Source: an uncultured Pseudokineococcus sp. (GTDB lineage Bacteria; Actinomycetota; Actinomycetes; Actinomycetales; Quadrisphaeraceae). From it: 64,000 bases of DNA. Position 1 is the stretch's first letter. Each line of letters opens with the position of its first letter. The notes beneath the pieces are model-generated. The model had not been told where the DNA came from. It did no database searches and was given only the letters and a program-made list of their open reading frames with translations. A program made the position numbers and the translations under genes. The stretch lies in NCBI RefSeq assembly GCF_947495735.1, contig NZ_CANMAA010000011.1, positions 1 through 64,000 on the forward strand. The letters are read 5' to 3'. Shown one piece after another: positions 54,673 through 63,913 of this stretch.

Positions 54673-55992
54673 ATGACCAGCTCGCCGACGGAACCGCCCG
54701 ACGACCTCCTCGCCCGGCACCAGAGGGTGGCGCCCGCGTGGACGGGGCTGTACTACGACGAGCCGCTGGAGCTCGTGAGCGGCTCGGGCAACCGCGTCAC
54801 CGACAGCCGCGGGCGCACCTACCTGGACTTCTTCGGCGGCATCCTCACGAACATGGTCGGCTACGACCTGCCCGCGCTGCGCGAGGCCGTCACCGAGCAG
54901 ATCGGCCGCGGGGTCGTGCACACCTCGACGCTGTACCTGCTGCGCAGCCAGGTCGAGCTGGCCGAGAAGATCGCGCGGCTCTCGCGCATCCCCGACGCGA
55001 AGGTGTTCTTCACCAGCTCGGGCACCGAGGCCAACGAGGTGGCCCTGCTGCTCGCCATGACGCACCGCCGCTCCAACCAGGTGCTGGCGCTGCGCAACAG
55101 CTACCACGGGCGCAGCTTCGCCACCGTGGGCGTCACGGGGAACCGCTCGTGGTCGGCGTCCAGCTTCTCCCCGCTGCAGACCACCTACCTGCAGGGCGGC
55201 TACCGGTTCCGCAGCAGCTTCCGGCACCTCGACGACGACGCCTACGTCGACGCGTGCGTGGCCGACCTGCGCGAGCTCCTCGACGTGGCGACGGCGGGCG
55301 ACGTCGCGTGCCTGATCGCCGAGCCCGTGCAGGGCGTCGGCGGCTTCGCCGTCCCGCCGCCGCGGCTGCTCGCGGCGTACAAGGAGGTGCTCGACGAGAC
55401 CGGCGTCCTGTTCATCAGCGACGAGGTGCAGACCGCCTGGGGCCGCACCGGTCGCTCCTTCTTCGGCATCGAGGCCTCCGGCGTCGTGCCCGACGTGATG
55501 ACGTTCGCCAAGGGCCTGGCCGGGGGGTACGCCATCGGCGGCGTCGTCGCGCGGGGCGACGTCATGGACTGCCTGGGGGCGCAGGGCATCTCGACGTTCG
55601 GCGGCAACCCGGTCGCGACGGCCGCCGCCAACGCGGTCCTCGACCACGTGCTCGACCACGACCTGCAGGGCAACGCCGCGCGGCTCGGCGCGGTGCTGCA
55701 CGAGGGGCTGCAGCGCGCGGCCGACCGGCTGCCGCTCGTCGCCGAGGTCCGCGGCGTCGGCCTCATGGCGGGCCTGGAGCTGGTGGGCCCCGACGGCTAC
55801 GCCCCGCACCCCGCCGCGGCCGCCGCCGTGCTCGAGGAGACGAGGGCCCGCGGCCTGCTCGTCGGCAAGGGCGGCCTGCACGGCAACGTCATCCGCGTCG
55901 CCCCGCCGCTGACCCTCACCGCCGACGAGGCCGAGGAGGGCCTCGGCCTGCTCGTCGACGCCCTCGAGGCCGTCGACGCCGCCCAGCGCTGA
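54673..55992 (+). CDS. Class III aminotransferase, AGXT2/GABA-transaminase-like
   Basis: A 439-residue PLP enzyme. GTEANEVALLLAM and SYHGRSFATVGVTG bind PLP phosphate. Other signatures are AEPVQGVGGF and ISDEVQTAWGRTG, and the Schiff-base Lys is in TFAKGLAGGYAIGG. The similarity is to alanine-glyoxylate transaminase 2 and omega-amino acid transaminases. GGGGAGGGA four bases before the ATG fixes the start. Its stop is followed directly by a 41-bp-period repeat array. The amino donor is not certain. Confidence 0.92.
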   Translation: MTSSPTEPPDDLLARHQRVAPAWTGLYYDEPLELVSGSGNRVTDSRGRTYLDFFGGILTNMVGYDLPALREAVTEQIGRGVVHTSTLYLLRSQVELAEKIARLSRIPDAKVFFTSSGTEANEVALLLAMTHRRSNQVLALRNSYHGRSFATVGVTGNRSWSASSFSPLQTTYLQGGYRFRSSFRHLDDDAYVDACVADLRELLDVATAGDVACLIAEPVQGVGGFAVPPPRLLAAYKEVLDETGVLFISDEVQTAWGRTGRSFFGIEASGVVPDVMTFAKGLAGGYAIGGVVARGDVMDCLGAQGISTFGGNPVATAAANAVLDHVLDHDLQGNAARLGAVLHEGLQRAADRLPLVAEVRGVGLMAGLELVGPDGYAPHPAAAAAVLEETRARGLLVGKGGLHGNVIRVAPPLTLTADEAEEGLGLLVDALEAVDAAQR

Positions 55993-56196
55993 CCGCACCT
56001 CGTCGACACCCTGCCGCCCGAGGGCCCCTTCCCCCGCACTCTGTCGACACCCCGCCGCCCCGAGCCGCCCTTCCCCGCACTTCGTCGGCACCTTGCCGCC
56101 CCGAGGCGCCCTCCCCGGCACTTCGTCGGCACCTTGCCGCCGGGACGCCTCTTCTCGGGCACTTCGTCGGCACCTTGCCGCCCCGGTGCCCGCGTC
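55993..56196 (+). repeat. 41-bp-period tandem array, five copies
   Basis: Copies start at about 55993, 56034, 56075, 56115 and 56156. Each contains GCACTTCGTCGGCACCTTG or a close variant, followed by a C-rich spacer. Copies 3-5 are nearly identical at the core; 1 and 2 have GTCGACACC. The same core recurs in the opposite orientation downstream of the nucleoside hydrolase gene. Confidence 0.92.
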
Positions 56197-56215
56197 GTGC
56201 GGCACGGTGGGGCGC

Positions 56216-57220
56216 GTGGACGACGTCGACGAGCCCCGGCCGCTGCCTCCCCTTACCGCCGCGACGGCGGAGGACCCGGTGCCGGTGGTCCTCGACTGCG
56301 ACCCGGGCGTTGACGACGCGGTCGCGCTGCTGCTCGCGCTCGCCGCCCCCGAGCTCGACGTCCGCGCGGTGACGACGGTGGCGGGCAACGCCTCGCTCGA
56401 CCTGATCACGGCCAACGCCGCGCGGGTGCTCGACCTCGCCGGCGCTCGAGGGGACCTCCCGCTCGCCCGGGGCGCGGCCGGACCGCTCGGGCGGGCGCGG
56501 CGCGAGCGCGACGCCGACGTCCACGGCCCGGGGGCGCTCGGAGGGCTCGACCTGCCGCCCTCCCGGCGCGCGGTGGCCGAGGCGTCGGCGGTCGACGTCG
56601 TCGCCCGCGCCGCCGCGGAGCGGCCCGGCGAGCTGGTGCTGGTGGCGCTGGGCCCGCTGACGACGGTCGCGGCGCTGCTGGCGCTGCACCCGGAGTCGGC
56701 GGACCACCTGCGCGAGGTCGTGCTCATGGGCGGCGCGGCGTTCTGCGAGGGCAACAGCAGCCCGACGACCGAGTTCAACCTGCGCTGCGACCCCGACGCC
56801 GCCCGCCGGGTCACCGAGTCCGGCGTCCCGCTGCGCGTCGTCCCGCTCGACGCGACCCAGCGCGCGCTCGTCGGCCCGGAGACCACCGCGCCGCTGCTCG
56901 CCTCCCGCGACGCACGAGGACGCGCGGTCGGCCAGCTGCTGCAGCACATCTCGACGCAGCGGCGCGACGACGACGGGCTGGCGGCCGCCGCCGTCCACGA
57001 CGCCCTCGCCGTGGCCGCCGTCCTCGACCCGACGCTGTGCACGTGGGTCGAGGGCGGCGTCCGGGTGGAGACGAGCGGTGAGCTCACCCGCGGCGAGCTC
57101 GTCGTCGACACCACGGCGGGCACCGACGGCGCCCGGACGGACTGGGCGCGGACGGCGCGCGTCGCCGTGGACGCCGACGCCGGCGGCCTCGGCCGCCTCC
57201 TGGTCGACCGCCTCGCCTGA
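56216..57220 (+). CDS. Nucleoside hydrolase, inosine-uridine preferring type
   Basis: A 334-residue N-ribohydrolase. The calcium-binding N-terminal motif DCDPGVDDAVALLLAL is intact, with TTVAGN next, the catalytic-region stretch LVALGPLTTVA and MGGAAFCEGNSSPTTEFN, and the leaving-group His in AAVHDALAVAAV. It splits nucleosides to ribose and base for salvage. GTG at 56216 or an in-frame GTG nine bases upstream; a longer frame would translate repeat DNA and is unlikely. The gene is bracketed by two arrays of the same 41-bp repeat family. Confidence 0.9.
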   Translation: MDDVDEPRPLPPLTAATAEDPVPVVLDCDPGVDDAVALLLALAAPELDVRAVTTVAGNASLDLITANAARVLDLAGARGDLPLARGAAGPLGRARRERDADVHGPGALGGLDLPPSRRAVAEASAVDVVARAAAERPGELVLVALGPLTTVAALLALHPESADHLREVVLMGGAAFCEGNSSPTTEFNLRCDPDAARRVTESGVPLRVVPLDATQRALVGPETTAPLLASRDARGRAVGQLLQHISTQRRDDDGLAAAAVHDALAVAAVLDPTLCTWVEGGVRVETSGELTRGELVVDTTAGTDGARTDWARTARVAVDADAGGLGRLLVDRLA

Positions 57221-57280
57221 CCGACGTCCTCACCCGGGCACCGGTCGCGCGCGGGGGCAAGGGACAGCTCACCCCTCCCC

Positions 57281-57434
57281 CCGCACTCTGTCGGCATGAC
57301 GTCGCACGACCCGGGCCGGCGACGTCACGGTGACGACAGAGTGCGGGAGAAGAAGGCCGTCCACGTCACGGTGACGACAGAGTGCGGGAAAGGGACGTCA
57401 CCCACGGCAGGGTGACGACAGAGTGCGGGGAGGG
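57281..57434. repeat. Inverted copies of the 41-bp-period repeat
   Basis: CGACAGAGTGCGGG occurs at 57334, 57375 and 57416, exactly 41 bp apart, in reverse orientation to the upstream array. One forward copy (CCGCACTCTGTCGGCATGAC) starts at 57281. Forward and reverse copies can pair as a long imperfect hairpin between the convergent nucleoside hydrolase and GH1 genes. Confidence 0.92.
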
Positions 57435-57484
57435 GACGCGGCGACGCGTCGGCGCCGACGTGCGGCGCCGCCCCGCGCCCCGGG

Positions 57485-58918
57485 TCAGCGAGCGGGCAGG
57501 GCGTTGTCCGCCGCGACGCCCGAGTACCAGCGGGCGCTGTCCTTGGGCGTGCGGACCTGGGTGTCGTAGTCCACGTGCACGACGCCGAAGCGCTTGCTGT
57601 AGCCGTAGGCCCACTCGAAGTTGTCGAGCAGCGACCACACGAAGTAGCCCCTGACCGGCGCACCGCCCTCGACGGCGTCGCGCACCGCGGCGAGGTGGTC
57701 GTGCAGGTAGGCGATGCGGTCGTCGTCGTGGACGACCCCGTCCTCGCCGACGACGTCGGGGGCCGCCATGCCGTTCTCGGTCACGTACAGGTCGACGCCC
57801 GGGGCCTCCTGCGCCAGGCGCAGCAGCAGCTCGGTCATGCCGCGGGGGTCGATGGCCCAGCCCATCTCGGTGCGCGGCCCGGGCAGCTCGACGAACTCGA
57901 CGTCCTCGCACGCCACCCACGGCGACCCCGTGCCGTCCCCGTGCCCGTCGGCGCTCTCCTTGGCGCCCTCACCGCTCCAGCGGCGGACCACCGTCGGCGA
58001 GTAGTAGTTCAGGCCCACGGCGTCCAGCGGCTGGCGGATGATCGCCGTGTCGCCGTCCTGCACGAAGGACCAGTCGGTGACGCCCGCGGTGTCCTCGAGC
58101 ACGTCGGCGGGGTAGGCGCCGCGCAGCATCGGGCCGAGGAACACCCGGTTCTGCAGGCCGTCGACGCGGCGCGCGGCGTCCCGGTCGCCCTCGGAGGACT
58201 CGTCCTCGGGGCGGAACCACCCGAGGTTGAGGGTGACGGCCACCTCGGCCCCCGGCGCGTGCTCGCGGACCGCCTGCGCCGCGAGGCCGTGCGCGAGGTT
58301 GAGGTGGTGCACCGCGGCGAGCGCGGCGGCGGGCTCGGTGCGCCCCGGGGCGTGGACGCCGGCCGCGTAGCCGAGGTAGGCGGCGCACCAGGGCTCGTTG
58401 AGCGTGATGAAGGTGCGCACCCTGTCGCCCAGCGCGCCCGCGACGACGGCGGCGTACTCGCCGAAGCGCTCCGCGGTGCGCCGGTCGGTCCAGCCGCCGA
58501 CGTCCTCGAGCGCCTGCGGCAGGTCCCAGTGGTAGAGCGTCACGGCGGGGGTGATCCCGGCGGCGACGAGCTCGTCGACGAGGGCCGAGTAGAAGTCGAG
58601 GCCGCGCTGCTCCACCGAGCCGAGCGCGTCGGCGCTCACCTGGGGGGTGATCCGCGGCCACGCCACCGAGAAACGGTAGGACTGCAGCCCCAGCTCCTTC
58701 ATGAGCGCGACGTCCTCGCGGAACCGGTGGAAGTGGTCGTCGGCGACGTCACCGGTGTCCCCGTCGAGCGTCTTGCCCGGGGTGCGGGAGAACGTGTCCC
58801 AGATCGAGGGCGTGCGGCCGCCCTCGTCCACCGCCCCCTCGATCTGGTAGCTCGCGGTGGCGGACCCCCACAGGAAGCCGTCGGGGAAGGCGGTGGTGTC
58901 GGACGTCGTGGCAGGCAC
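57485..58918 (-). CDS. GH1 beta-glycosidase
   Basis: A 477-residue family 1 glycoside hydrolase. It starts [19 protein letters not shown]. The acid/base Glu is in TLNEPW near 174 and the nucleophile Glu in YVTENGMA near 379. No signal peptide, so it acts on imported oligosaccharides, releasing glucose or mannose-type residues from the non-reducing end. GTG start behind AAGGAG. It follows the secreted GH5 gene by 85 bp, matching an extracellular endo-enzyme plus intracellular exo-enzyme pair. Confidence 0.94.
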   Translation of the reverse strand: MPATTSDTTAFPDGFLWGSATASYQIEGAVDEGGRTPSIWDTFSRTPGKTLDGDTGDVADDHFHRFREDVALMKELGLQSYRFSVAWPRITPQVSADALGSVEQRGLDFYSALVDELVAAGITPAVTLYHWDLPQALEDVGGWTDRRTAERFGEYAAVVAGALGDRVRTFITLNEPWCAAYLGYAAGVHAPGRTEPAAALAAVHHLNLAHGLAAQAVREHAPGAEVAVTLNLGWFRPEDESSEGDRDAARRVDGLQNRVFLGPMLRGAYPADVLEDTAGVTDWSFVQDGDTAIIRQPLDAVGLNYYSPTVVRRWSGEGAKESADGHGDGTGSPWVACEDVEFVELPGPRTEMGWAIDPRGMTELLLRLAQEAPGVDLYVTENGMAAPDVVGEDGVVHDDDRIAYLHDHLAAVRDAVEGGAPVRGYFVWSLLDNFEWAYGYSKRFGVVHVDYDTQVRTPKDSARWYSGVAADNALPAR

Positions 58919-59003
58919 GAGGACTCCTTCGTCGGTGGGGCACGGCGCCGCGAGGTGGCGACGCGCACGATCTTGCCGGGACGGCGCGCGTCGCCGCCAG
59001 CGC

Positions 59004-60326
59004 TCAGCGCCCGCCCTGCGGGTTCTCGCGCATCCGGGCGCTGTGGGCGGTCATGAGCTCGGCGACCGGGCTCGGGTAGACGACGCGGTGGCCGTCGTAG
59101 TCCGGGTAGGGGGTTCCGTCGTCCTGCCGGGCGGTGAGGATCCAGAACTGGCTGCCCTCCCCGCCGTCCTCGACCGCCGACGTCCAGACGGGCGCCGCCT
59201 CCTCGAAGGCGCCCCCCAGCCCGTACTCCTCCAGGACGACCGGCTTGCGGACCGACCGGTCGTCGATGTGACGGCGGATGTACCGCTCGCCCCAGGCGAT
59301 CTGCTCAGACGTCGACAGGTCGCCCTTCCAGTACTCCGGGTACAGGTGGAGCGTCCCGTAGCTGATGAAGGGCAGGTTGGTCAGCTCCGCCCAGCGGGCG
59401 CCCTCGTAGTCGGAGTACGGGTAGTCCGCGCTCCCCGTCTCGCCGAGGAAGCCCTCGTCCCCGACCGCGACCATCTGGCGCGGGGCGAGCCGGGCGATGA
59501 GCCGGCTCGTGCGGTCGACGAAGGTGCGCAGCGTGCGACCGCTCTGGTCGGACCGGCAGCGCGGCTCGTTGGCCACCTCCCAGGTCATGACGGCCGGGTC
59601 GTCGACGTAGCGCACGCCCGTGTAGCGGTTGGTGCGTCCGACCAGGTGGCGCACCCACGCCTGGAAGCAGGCCTGGATCTCGGGGTCGGTGTAGAAGAGG
59701 TCGTGCGAGGCGCCGCCCGCCTCGGCGACGTCCACGCCGCGGAACCACTGCACGTACTGCGCCATGCCGCCGTAGTCGTCCCAGTTGTTGACGACGGGCA
59801 GCACCATCCGGATGCCGAGCTGGCCGGCCTTCATGACGGCGTAGTCGAGGCTGTCGAAGGCCTCCTCGTCGTAGACGTACGGCTCCGGCTGCAGCGCGCG
59901 CTCGGTCCGCTCCGTGCCGTCGGCGAACGCCCACGCACGCACGACCTGCAACCCCATGGCCCTCGCGTCGTTGAGGACGCTGTCGACCATGTAGTGCGAC
60001 TTCTGGTGCAGGTAGTAGCAGTTGGTGCCCCCGAAGCGCCACGGACGGCCGTCGAGCAGGAAGCTGCTGCGCCGGCTCGTGACGAAGGAGGTCACCTGGT
60101 CGCGGTAGGGGCTGTCGGCGAGGGCGGCGGGGCGCCCGCCGGGCGCGGCGGCGGCCGGGGTGGCCGCAGCAGCGGCCGCGAGCGGGTGGGCGAGGCCGCT
60201 CAGCCCCCCGGCGACGGCGCCGGCGGCGCCGCCGGCCCCGAGGAGCAGACCTCGTCGTGACGGGGCGCCCGTCCGGGCGCCGTCCCCGGGGCTGCGCCGG
60301 GGCTCGCTGCGGCCGCGCTCGGTCAT
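59004..60326 (-). CDS. Tat-exported GH5-type glycanase, mannanase-like
   Basis: A 440-residue secreted clan A hydrolase. The twin-arginine signal [19 protein letters not shown] ends near residue 70. [26 protein letters not shown], the acid/base Glu in [10 protein letters not shown] near 250 and the nucleophile in VVLEEYG near 364 match GH5 subgroup 7-like mannan endo-1,4-beta-mannosidases. The ATG at 60326 is chosen for its AAGGAG six bases upstream. It probably attacks mannan or glucomannan outside the cell; the exact polymer is inferred. Confidence 0.88.
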   Translation of the reverse strand: MTERGRSEPRRSPGDGARTGAPSRRGLLLGAGGAAGAVAGGLSGLAHPLAAAAAATPAAAAPGGRPAALADSPYRDQVTSFVTSRRSSFLLDGRPWRFGGTNCYYLHQKSHYMVDSVLNDARAMGLQVVRAWAFADGTERTERALQPEPYVYDEEAFDSLDYAVMKAGQLGIRMVLPVVNNWDDYGGMAQYVQWFRGVDVAEAGGASHDLFYTDPEIQACFQAWVRHLVGRTNRYTGVRYVDDPAVMTWEVANEPRCRSDQSGRTLRTFVDRTSRLIARLAPRQMVAVGDEGFLGETGSADYPYSDYEGARWAELTNLPFISYGTLHLYPEYWKGDLSTSEQIAWGERYIRRHIDDRSVRKPVVLEEYGLGGAFEEAAPVWTSAVEDGGEGSQFWILTARQDDGTPYPDYDGHRVVYPSPVAELMTAHSARMRENPQGGR

Positions 60327-60423
60327 GGACATCTCCTTCGACGTCGGACCCTCCGTCGGCGGTGACGGCGGGGTGGTGCAGCACGGGCGAGCGGGGACCT
60401 GCGGGCGGCGCCCTGCCGATCCG

Positions 60424-60449
60424 CCGCGGGTCGCGTGCGCGACCCGCGG
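60424..60449 (-). terminator. Palindromic terminator-like hairpin
   Basis: Perfect 12-bp arms (60424-60435 with 60438-60449) separated by two bases, 11 bp past the stop of the aldo/keto reductase. It separates the lacI-AGE-AKR unit from the GH5-GH1 unit. Confidence 0.7.
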
Positions 60450-60459
60450 CCTTCCGACC

Positions 60460-61470
60460 TCAGCTGGGGCGCTGCTGCGGGGCGTTCTGCGCCGTGCGGC
60501 CCGGGTCGGTGACGACGGCGTCGCCGAGGGCCTCGTCGATGCGCGCCATGACGTCGGCGGGGATCTCCACCCCTGCGGCGGCGGCGTTGTCGGCCACCTG
60601 CTCGGGGCGCGAGGCGCCGATGATCGCGGTGGCCACGTCCTCGTTCTGCAGCACCCAGGCGATCGCGAGCTGGGCCATGGACAGGCCCAGGTCGCCCGCG
60701 ACGGGCTGCAGCTCCTGCACGCGGCCGAGGACGTCGTCGGACATCCAGCGGGCGATCATGTCCTTGCCGCCCTTGGCGTCCGTGGCGCGCGAGCCCTCCG
60801 GCGCCTGCTGCCCCGGGCGGTACTTCCCGGTCAGGACGCCCTGCGCCACCGGGGAGAACACCACCTGCGAGATGCCGAGCTCGCGGGAGGTCGGCACGAC
60901 CTCGCCCTCGATGACGCGCCACAGGGCGGAGTACTGCGGCTGGTTGGAGACGAGCTGGAAGCCCAGCTGGCGGGCCAGCTCGTGCCCGGCGCGCAGCTGG
61001 TCGGCGGTCCACTCGCTCACCCCGACGTAGAGCGCCTTGCCCGACCGGACGACGTCGGCGAAGGCCTGCATCGTCTCCTCGAGCGGCGTCTCGGTGTCGT
61101 ACCGGTGCGCCTGGTACAGGTCCACGTAGTCGCATCCCAGCCGGCGCAGGCTGGCGTCGATCGACTCCATGACGTGCTTGCGGGACAGCCCCGAGTCGTT
61201 GGGCCCGCCGGGGCCGGTCGGCCAGTAGACCTTCGTGAGGATCTCGAGCGACTCCCGCCGCTCCCCCTGCAGGGCCCTGCCGAGGACCGTCTCCGCGGCG
61301 CCGTTCGCGTAGGCGTCCGCCGTGTCGAACGTGGTGATGCCGGCGTCCAGCGCCGCGCGCACGCAGGCGGTCGCGGTCTCGTCCTCGACCTGGGAGCCGT
61401 GGGTGAGCCAGTTGCCGTAGGTGATCTCGGAGATCTTCAGACCCGAGCGGCCGAGGTGTCGGAAATGCAT
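60460..61470 (-). CDS. Aldo/keto reductase, Kv-beta-like
   Basis: A 336-residue NADPH oxidoreductase. The catalytic Asp and Tyr lie in TTFDTADAYANG, the Lys in ILTKVYW and the His in YQAHRYD. GASRPEQVADNAAA near the C-terminus binds the cofactor phosphate. Similar to YghZ/Kv-channel beta subunit-like reductases. It lies 44 bp after the AGE-type epimerase gene, so a sugar-derived aldehyde is a reasonable but unproven substrate. Confidence 0.92.
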   Translation of the reverse strand: MHFRHLGRSGLKISEITYGNWLTHGSQVEDETATACVRAALDAGITTFDTADAYANGAAETVLGRALQGERRESLEILTKVYWPTGPGGPNDSGLSRKHVMESIDASLRRLGCDYVDLYQAHRYDTETPLEETMQAFADVVRSGKALYVGVSEWTADQLRAGHELARQLGFQLVSNQPQYSALWRVIEGEVVPTSRELGISQVVFSPVAQGVLTGKYRPGQQAPEGSRATDAKGGKDMIARWMSDDVLGRVQELQPVAGDLGLSMAQLAIAWVLQNEDVATAIIGASRPEQVADNAAAAGVEIPADVMARIDEALGDAVVTDPGRTAQNAPQQRPS

Positions 61471-61505
61471 AGCTCGCACCCTAGGCGCCGCCCGCGCCGA
61501 GGAGC

Positions 61506-61517
61506 AATACCGGTTCA
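61506..61517. promoter_or_regulatory. Candidate LacI half-palindrome at the AGE/AKR junction
   Basis: AATACCGGTTCA: the right half GGTTCA is identical to half of an ideal TGAACC-GGTTCA palindrome and the left half differs. The related TGAACCGGTCAA lies in the lacI promoter region at 63877. Weak but repeated motif. Confidence 0.4.
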
Positions 61518-62780
61518 GCGATCGATTTCTCGACGCTGGCGCAGAGCCGTGGCGAAGGACGGGTGCAGCGGGAGGTCGCCCACCAGGCACGCCTGGAGGG
61601 CGTGGTAGACGTCGGGCTTGCCCGACCAGGTGGCGCTGGACGGGCGGTTGGCGGCGTCGAGCTCGTGGCGCCAGGACCCGCGCTCGTGGTCGACGACGAC
61701 GTCGTCCACGTAGGCCCACCAGCGGTCGGTCCAGCGCCGCCACACCGGGTCACCGGTCGCGCGCTCGAGCGCCACCCCCGCCCCCAGCGCCTCCGCGACG
61801 ACCCAGTGCATGCGGTGGCGGACCACGGGGGCGCCCTGCCAGTCGGTCGTGTAGACGAACCCGGGGGCGCCGTCGACCTCCCAGCCGTCGGCGACGGCCC
61901 GCTGCGCCAGGGCGGTCGCGGCCTCGACGGCCCAGGGCAGCCCTCCCTCCCCCGCGGCGCGCAGGGCCGCGTCGACCTGGAGGACCAGGCGGGCCCACTC
62001 GAGGGCGTGCCCGACCGTGGCGCCGTAGGGCCGGAAGGGATCCGCCGGCGCTCCGACGTTGTGCTCGAGCAGCGGCTCCCAGCGGGCGGTGAAGTGCTCC
62101 GGGACGCGCCAGTCGTTCGCGCGCGCCCAGCCGTGCACGACCCGCCTGGCGATGCGGGCGGCCCGCCGGCGCCACGCGCCGTCGCCCGTCACGTCGCTCG
62201 CGGCGAGGTAGGCCTCGACCGTGTGCATCGCGCCGTTCACGCCGCGGTAGTCCTCGCAGGTGCCGAAGGACCGGTCCCAGGCCTCGCGGACCAGCCCCTC
62301 CCCCTCCTCCCAGAAGTGGCGCTCCGAGACCGCGAGGGCCTCCTCGAGCAGGAGGCCCGCGCGCTCGTGGCCGGCCGCCGCCGCGCTCGAGGCCGCCAGC
62401 ACGACGAAGGCGTGGCCGTAGCCATCCTTGCGGTCGGAGGTGGCCGCCAGCGACGTCCGCGACACCGCCGCGTACCACCCGCCGTGCTCGTCGTCGCGCA
62501 GCGGCCCGAGGAGGGCGTCCAGGCCGTGCTCGACGAGCGCGGCGCACGAGGGGTCGCCCAGCAGCTCCCCGAGCGCGGCGCAGTGCGTCATCCGGCAGGT
62601 GATCCACAGCTGCACGTCGCGGTCGGTGGGGCGGCCGTCGTCGTCGAGCCAGGCGCTGCCCCCCGGCACCGCCGAGGCCCGGGAGAAGTCGACCAGCGCG
62701 GCGGCGTGGGCCCGCAGGTCCGCGCCGCCGACGCGGGGCTCGCCGCCGCCGCCCGCCCGGCCGTCCGTCCTGCCGCTCAC
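61515..62780 (-). CDS. AGE-family sugar 2-epimerase/isomerase
   Basis: A 421-residue (alpha/alpha)6-barrel enzyme. Signatures are ITCRMTHCAALGELLG, MHTVEAYLAA, HALEWARL, HRMHWVVAEAL and SGKPDVYHALQA. The family includes N-acylglucosamine 2-epimerase, cellobiose/mannobiose 2-epimerase and mannose isomerase. The KPDVYHALQA end is common among mannose isomerase-like members. Mannose-fructose interconversion would fit the GH5/GH1 genes nearby. GTG overlaps the lacI stop (GTGA). Confidence 0.88.
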   Translation of the reverse strand: MSGRTDGRAGGGGEPRVGGADLRAHAAALVDFSRASAVPGGSAWLDDDGRPTDRDVQLWITCRMTHCAALGELLGDPSCAALVEHGLDALLGPLRDDEHGGWYAAVSRTSLAATSDRKDGYGHAFVVLAASSAAAAGHERAGLLLEEALAVSERHFWEEGEGLVREAWDRSFGTCEDYRGVNGAMHTVEAYLAASDVTGDGAWRRRAARIARRVVHGWARANDWRVPEHFTARWEPLLEHNVGAPADPFRPYGATVGHALEWARLVLQVDAALRAAGEGGLPWAVEAATALAQRAVADGWEVDGAPGFVYTTDWQGAPVVRHRMHWVVAEALGAGVALERATGDPVWRRWTDRWWAYVDDVVVDHERGSWRHELDAANRPSSATWSGKPDVYHALQACLVGDLPLHPSFATALRQRREIDR

Positions 62781-63829
62781 GCCCGTCCCCCCGTCGTGGC
62801 GCGCGGTCGGACGGGCCCGCCCGGAGGCGGGCCGGAGCTGGCCCGCTCGTGCAGCCGGGGGGTGTGCGCGAGGACGGGGTCGGGCGGGGACCCGTCCAGC
62901 AGCTGGAAGAGGCGCTCCGCCACGGCCGCCCCGTAGGCGACGACGTCGTGCCCCACCGCGGACAGCCTCGGGTGGGTGACCCGGCACAGCGCCGAGTCGT
63001 CCCACGCCAGGAGCGTCACCTGCTCCGGGACGGAGACCCCGGCCTCGTTCAGCGCGGAGAGCCCTGCGACGGCCATGAGGTCGTTGTCGTAGAGGACCGC
63101 CGTGGGCGGGGAGTCCCCGAGCACGAGGTCCTTGGTCACCTGCCCGCCCTGCTGGCCGGAGAAGTCGGTGTGCAGGGTGAGCGCGCTGACCCCGGCGGCA
63201 GCGGTCGCCGCGGCGAAGGCCAGGTCCCGGATCTGGACGTGCCCGAGGTCGGCGCTGCCGGCGACGCGCGCCAGCCGCCGGTGGCCGAGCGCGACGAGGT
63301 GCCCGACCGCCTCCTCTACCGCGGCGGCGTCGTCGGTCCACACGCAGGGGAGGCCCCCGGCGAGGGATGGGTCCCCGACGACGACGGCCGGCAGCCCGAG
63401 CTCCCGCAGCAGGGGCACCCTCGGGTCCCCCACCCGCAGGTCCACGACGACGACCGCGTCGACCCTCCTCTCCGCCGACCACGTGCGCAGGGTCGTCATC
63501 TCGACGTCGAGGTCGTGGGCGACCTGCAGCAGGAGGGCGTGGCCGCGCGGACCGAGCACGCGCTCCAGGCCCGCGACGAACTGCATGAAGAACGGCTCGT
63601 TGCCCAGCGTCTCCGGCTGGCGGGTGAGCACGAGGCCGAACGTCGCCGTGCGGGCGCCGGAGAGCATCCGCGCGGCGCTGTTGGGGCGCCAGTCGAGCTC
63701 GGCGGCGACCTGGAGCACCCGGGCCCGGGTGGCCTCGGAGACCCCCGGGCGACCGTTCAGGGCGTAGGAGACGGCTCCCTTGGACACGCCCGCCCGCTGG
63801 GCGATCTCCTTGATGGTCACGCGCGGCAC
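62777..63829 (-). CDS. LacI-family transcriptional regulator
   Basis: A 350-residue repressor. The helix-turn-helix VTIKEIAQRAGVSKGAVSYALNG is at residues 4-26 with the minor-groove hinge NSAARMLSG. The sugar-binding domain has FGLVL, DAVVVVDL, VWTDDAAAVEEAV and the C-terminal AVLYDNDLMAVAGL and LLAWDDSALCRVTHPRLSAV. GTG with AGGAGG five bases before it. It probably represses the flanking glycan genes; a mannose- or glucose-containing oligosaccharide is the likely inducer. Confidence 0.93.
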   Translation of the reverse strand: MPRVTIKEIAQRAGVSKGAVSYALNGRPGVSEATRARVLQVAAELDWRPNSAARMLSGARTATFGLVLTRQPETLGNEPFFMQFVAGLERVLGPRGHALLLQVAHDLDVEMTTLRTWSAERRVDAVVVVDLRVGDPRVPLLRELGLPAVVVGDPSLAGGLPCVWTDDAAAVEEAVGHLVALGHRRLARVAGSADLGHVQIRDLAFAAATAAAGVSALTLHTDFSGQQGGQVTKDLVLGDSPPTAVLYDNDLMAVAGLSALNEAGVSVPEQVTLLAWDDSALCRVTHPRLSAVGHDVVAYGAAVAERLFQLLDGSPPDPVLAHTPRLHERASSGPPPGGPVRPRATTGGRA

Positions 63830-63876
63830 GGGGACCTCCTGGTCCAGGGGAGCTGGGTTGTGGTCGACTATGCCAC

Positions 63877-63888
63877 TGAACCGGTCAA
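63877..63888. promoter_or_regulatory. Candidate LacI operator in the divergent promoter region
   Basis: TGAACCGGTCAA, a near-palindrome centred on CCGG, of the type bound by LacI proteins. It lies between the divergent lacI and GDSL hydrolase genes and coincides on the minus strand with a TTGACC -35-like box, suiting autoregulation. Confidence 0.55.
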
Positions 63889-63913
63889 GCACAGCGAGTC
63901 GTCGAGGAGGGGC

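Noticed and set aside
54246-54674. Reverse-strand Arg-rich frame inside the DivIVA-motif gene
   Set aside because: Shadow of the repeat-containing gene, with no motif.
55993-56196. Second CRISPR candidate with 41-bp period
   Set aside because: The inter-core segments are diverged copies of each other rather than unique spacers, and no cas genes are present.
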